A DNA stretch of 64,000 nt, from positions 930,001-994,000 of the forward strand of contig NZ_CP011505.1 of assembly GCF_001028665.1 (NCBI RefSeq), written 5' to 3'. Numbering within the stretch: the stretch's first letter is position 1; every line of letters starts with the position of its first letter. A model generated the notes under the pieces. It searched no databases. It saw only the letters and a program-made list of their open reading frames with translations, and was not told the DNA's origin. A program made the translations under genes and the position numbers. This stretch comes from Burkholderia pyrrocinia (GTDB lineage: Bacteria > Pseudomonadota > Gammaproteobacteria > Burkholderiales > Burkholderiaceae). Below are positions 62,352 to 64,000 of this stretch, piece by piece.

Positions 62352-63071
62352 TTACTCGTTTCCTGCCGTTTGCCGCGCGACTTGCTGTTCGACTTGCTGT
62401 TCGACTTGCTGTTCGACTTGCTGTTCGACTTGCTGTTCGACTTGCTGCTCGACGTCGGTCTGCGCTTCCGCGTTTGCCGGTTCCGGCGCGGCGGCGGCCT
62501 CGGCCTGCTGCTCGGCCTTCGGCGGCTGCTGCGCACCCTTGGCCGATTGCGCGGCACCCTTGCCGGGGCGGCGTGCCTTCAGCCGGCGCGCCCGTGCAGC
62601 GTCGTCATGCGTCACGCGCCCTGCTTCGTTGCCCTGCAGATCGACCCGCACCGCGTCTTCGACGAGGCACGACCAGTAGCGATTGCCGCGGCACCACGTC
62701 GACATCGCTTCGCGCAGTTCGGCTTCGTTGAGACCCACGGCCTGTGCCTCGCGTGCGAGGTCGTCCCAGATGCCGACCTTGAGCGGTACTTTCGGGGCCG
62801 GATTCTTCGGGAACGCGCGCGGAAACTTCCGCTGCAGTTTGCCGATCGCAACGATGACCGGATCGACCGGCGCCGACGGCTTCGCCGAAGCCGGCTTCGC
62901 GCGATGCTGCGCCTTGGCGCCGGCACCCGGTTTGGCCCCGCGAGCCGGCCGGTCGCCGGACTTCGGTTTCGCGCCGGCGTCCGTCGGCGCTGCCGGCTGC
63001 TTCGCGTTGCGCTCCTGCTTGGCCTTCGCTGCGAGCTGCGCCCGCAATTCGGCAAGTTGTTCAAAACCCAT
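62352..63071 (-). CDS. ProQ/FinO-domain RNA chaperone with a VEQQ-repeat tail
   Basis: The 239-residue product has a ProQ/FinO domain at about residues 68-165 (RKFPRAFPKNPAPKVPLKVGIWDDLAREAQ and NRYWSCLVEDAVRVDLQGNEAGRVT, in parts). It is preceded by a Lys/Ala/Pro-rich linker and followed by a Gln/Glu/Ala-rich region that ends in six exact VEQQ units (about 207-230) and QTAGNE. ProQ/FinO proteins bind structured RNAs and small RNAs. The tail is unusual and its coding sequence is a 12-bp tandem array, so its length may vary between strains. Confidence 0.9.
   Translation of the reverse strand: MGFEQLAELRAQLAAKAKQERNAKQPAAPTDAGAKPKSGDRPARGAKPGAGAKAQHRAKPASAKPSAPVDPVIVAIGKLQRKFPRAFPKNPAPKVPLKVGIWDDLAREAQAVGLNEAELREAMSTWCRGNRYWSCLVEDAVRVDLQGNEAGRVTHDDAARARRLKARRPGKGAAQSAKGAQQPPKAEQQAEAAAAPEPANAEAQTDVEQQVEQQVEQQVEQQVEQQVEQQVARQTAGNE
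62381..62452. repeat. 12-bp tandem repeat coding VEQQ x6
   Basis: Six consecutive copies of CTTGCTGTTCGA (plus strand), the last with one mismatch (CTTGCTGCTCGA). Each unit adds four residues without changing the frame. Confidence 0.95.
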
Positions 63072-63828
63072 AAATTCAATCCACCAGGAATATAAGGTGT
63101 GGTTCGTGCGGCCATTCCGCGCGGCACAAAAGCTTCGCCGCCACGCGTGCGACCCGTCTGCCGCCGATGCGGAACACTACGGGGCCGCATCGCGCACGCC
63201 ACTCTGTTTTCAGGCACCCGGCCACGATGCCGGACAAGGCAGGAGTGGAAGTATACCGGTACGCGCGGCGGCCGGCTGACTCGCCGGTCTGCGTTTGCCC
63301 GATTCGGGGAACGGGAAATGCGTCCGCGCGGTCGTGTTGCGCATTATATGGATACGTTTCCGGAAGTCACGTCGTTCACCGCCGTCGTCGGAAATCGGGA
63401 CAGCTTCGCGCGATACGATCGGCCCGGCGGCGGCACCGATCGACGCCCGACGCGCGGTGTTCCGCCTTGCGGAGTCGAAAGCGATCGTGCCGCGCGAGCG
63501 CGCCGTTGGCCACGGCGGCGATTCCGGATCGCGAACGGTGCCGGCGACCGCACGCGAGTCAACGACCGTGACGACGTGAGGCACACGGCGAGAGATCAAC
63601 GCAACGTGCCGCGACCTGCCGGTCTGCCCATCGATTGCCCCGGTGCCCGTACCCGACTCGTTGCGTCCGCATCGATCGCGTGGCGGACGAAGATGCCGGA
63701 AAGTGCGTAGTATGGCCAGGTCAACGTCGTCGGCAGCGTACCTCGGCCTGTTTCGCTGCGCACCCGGTCAGCCGGCGACATCCGTCTTTCCGGCCAAAAG
63801 AACCGGTTGTACGAAACGGAGCGGATAC
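63072..63828. other. Long gap with no recognised gene
   Basis: 757 bp. Frames up to about 200 codons are open, but they are arginine-rich, lack ribosome binding sites and do not resemble proteins I know. I see no tRNA, hairpin array or mobile-element end. It may hold the proQ promoter and regulatory RNA that cannot be recognised by eye. Confidence 0.45.
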
Positions 63829-64000
63829 ATGGTTCCCCCATACGACATCCCGCACGACGGCATTACACGCGAGGAAATTCACCATCGGCAGATCGACATG
63901 CGCGGCTATCGGCGCAGCGACGGCCTGTTCGAAGTGACGGCCTGCCTCGCGGACCGCAAGACCAGCGATTTCACGCCACCGGGCGGCACACGAACGGTCG
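63829..64000 (+). CDS. DUF2889 family protein, C-terminus cut by window edge
   Basis: The frame starts at ATG 63829, preceded by GGAG 8 bp upstream, and runs open to the window edge for 57 codons. It reads MVPPYDIPHDGITREEIHHRQIDMRGYRRSDG and then LFEVTACLADRKTSDF, which is the start of DUF2889 (conserved RGYRRxDGL). The function of the family is unknown; the members are often found near aromatic or CoA-related genes. Only the first third or so is visible. Confidence 0.75.
   Translation, partial: MVPPYDIPHDGITREEIHHRQIDMRGYRRSDGLFEVTACLADRKTSDFTPPGGTRTV

Noticed and set aside
62381..62452. CRISPR-like array
   Set aside because: The units are contiguous 12-mers without spacers, in frame inside the ProQ coding sequence.

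Overview
The window is about two-thirds G+C, with strongly G/C-biased third codon positions, dense short intergenic gaps and gene families typical of Burkholderia: Gram-negative porin, DUF3138, many LysR regulators and a FUSC/DUF1656/HlyD/NodT efflux operon. It most resembles a Burkholderia sensu lato genome, probably a secondary replicon of the cepacia complex, because it is rich in catabolic, transport and regulatory genes and has no ribosomal or core replication genes. That assignment is inference; no marker gene is present. I saw no insertion sequence, prophage, CRISPR array, tRNA or rRNA.

Layout. 1-6.5 kb: a truncated LprI-like periplasmic protein, a Fic-family AMP transferase with a duplicated operator, a LysR/pirin divergent pair, wrbA, a small exported protein and an lrgA-lrgB pair. 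6.8-13 kb: a secreted esterase and an Ohr peroxidase under a TetR regulator with three matching operators, a second TetR, a membrane-anchored hydrolase and an ABC exporter. 13-25 kb: a polyamine locus read leftward (potF-potG-potH-potI, a DUF3138 outer-membrane protein, puuB-like oxidase, cupin, amidase, puuC-like dehydrogenase) with a divergent LuxR-type regulator, then a porin. 26-32 kb: small envelope and hypothetical proteins, a LysR/EamA pair and an orphan LivK. 32-42 kb: a YdiJ-type FAD/Fe-S dehydrogenase and three divergent regulator-target pairs (LysR/ydiJ, LysR/LysE, MocR/TauE), plus a Tat-exported epoxide hydrolase.

42-48.5 kb is an organosulfur locus: APC permease, sfnB, sfnG and msuE read leftward from a textbook sigma-54 promoter, facing sfnR, a GAFTGA-containing sigma-54 activator. 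48.7-53.3 kb: a DhaK-DhaL fusion kinase, small proteins and a CoA-ester pair (CitE-like lyase, MaoC-like hydratase) with an unexplained coding remnant between them. 53.6-59 kb: a marR-FUSC-DUF1656-HlyD-NodT efflux operon with overlapping genes. 59-64 kb: a molybdate-binding Mop protein beside a NifQ homolog that lacks one ligand cysteine, a VOC protein, a DMT transporter with a His-rich tail, a ProQ/FinO protein whose tail is a 12-bp tandem repeat, and a truncated DUF2889 gene.

The most distinctive observations are regulatory. The fic gene has two identically built 27-bp operators 53 bp apart and a promoter that would give a leaderless mRNA. An 18-bp element occurs three times around tetR-ohr. 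An exact 17-bp element occurs in inverted copies between msuE and sfnR. Phased direct repeats precede mocR.
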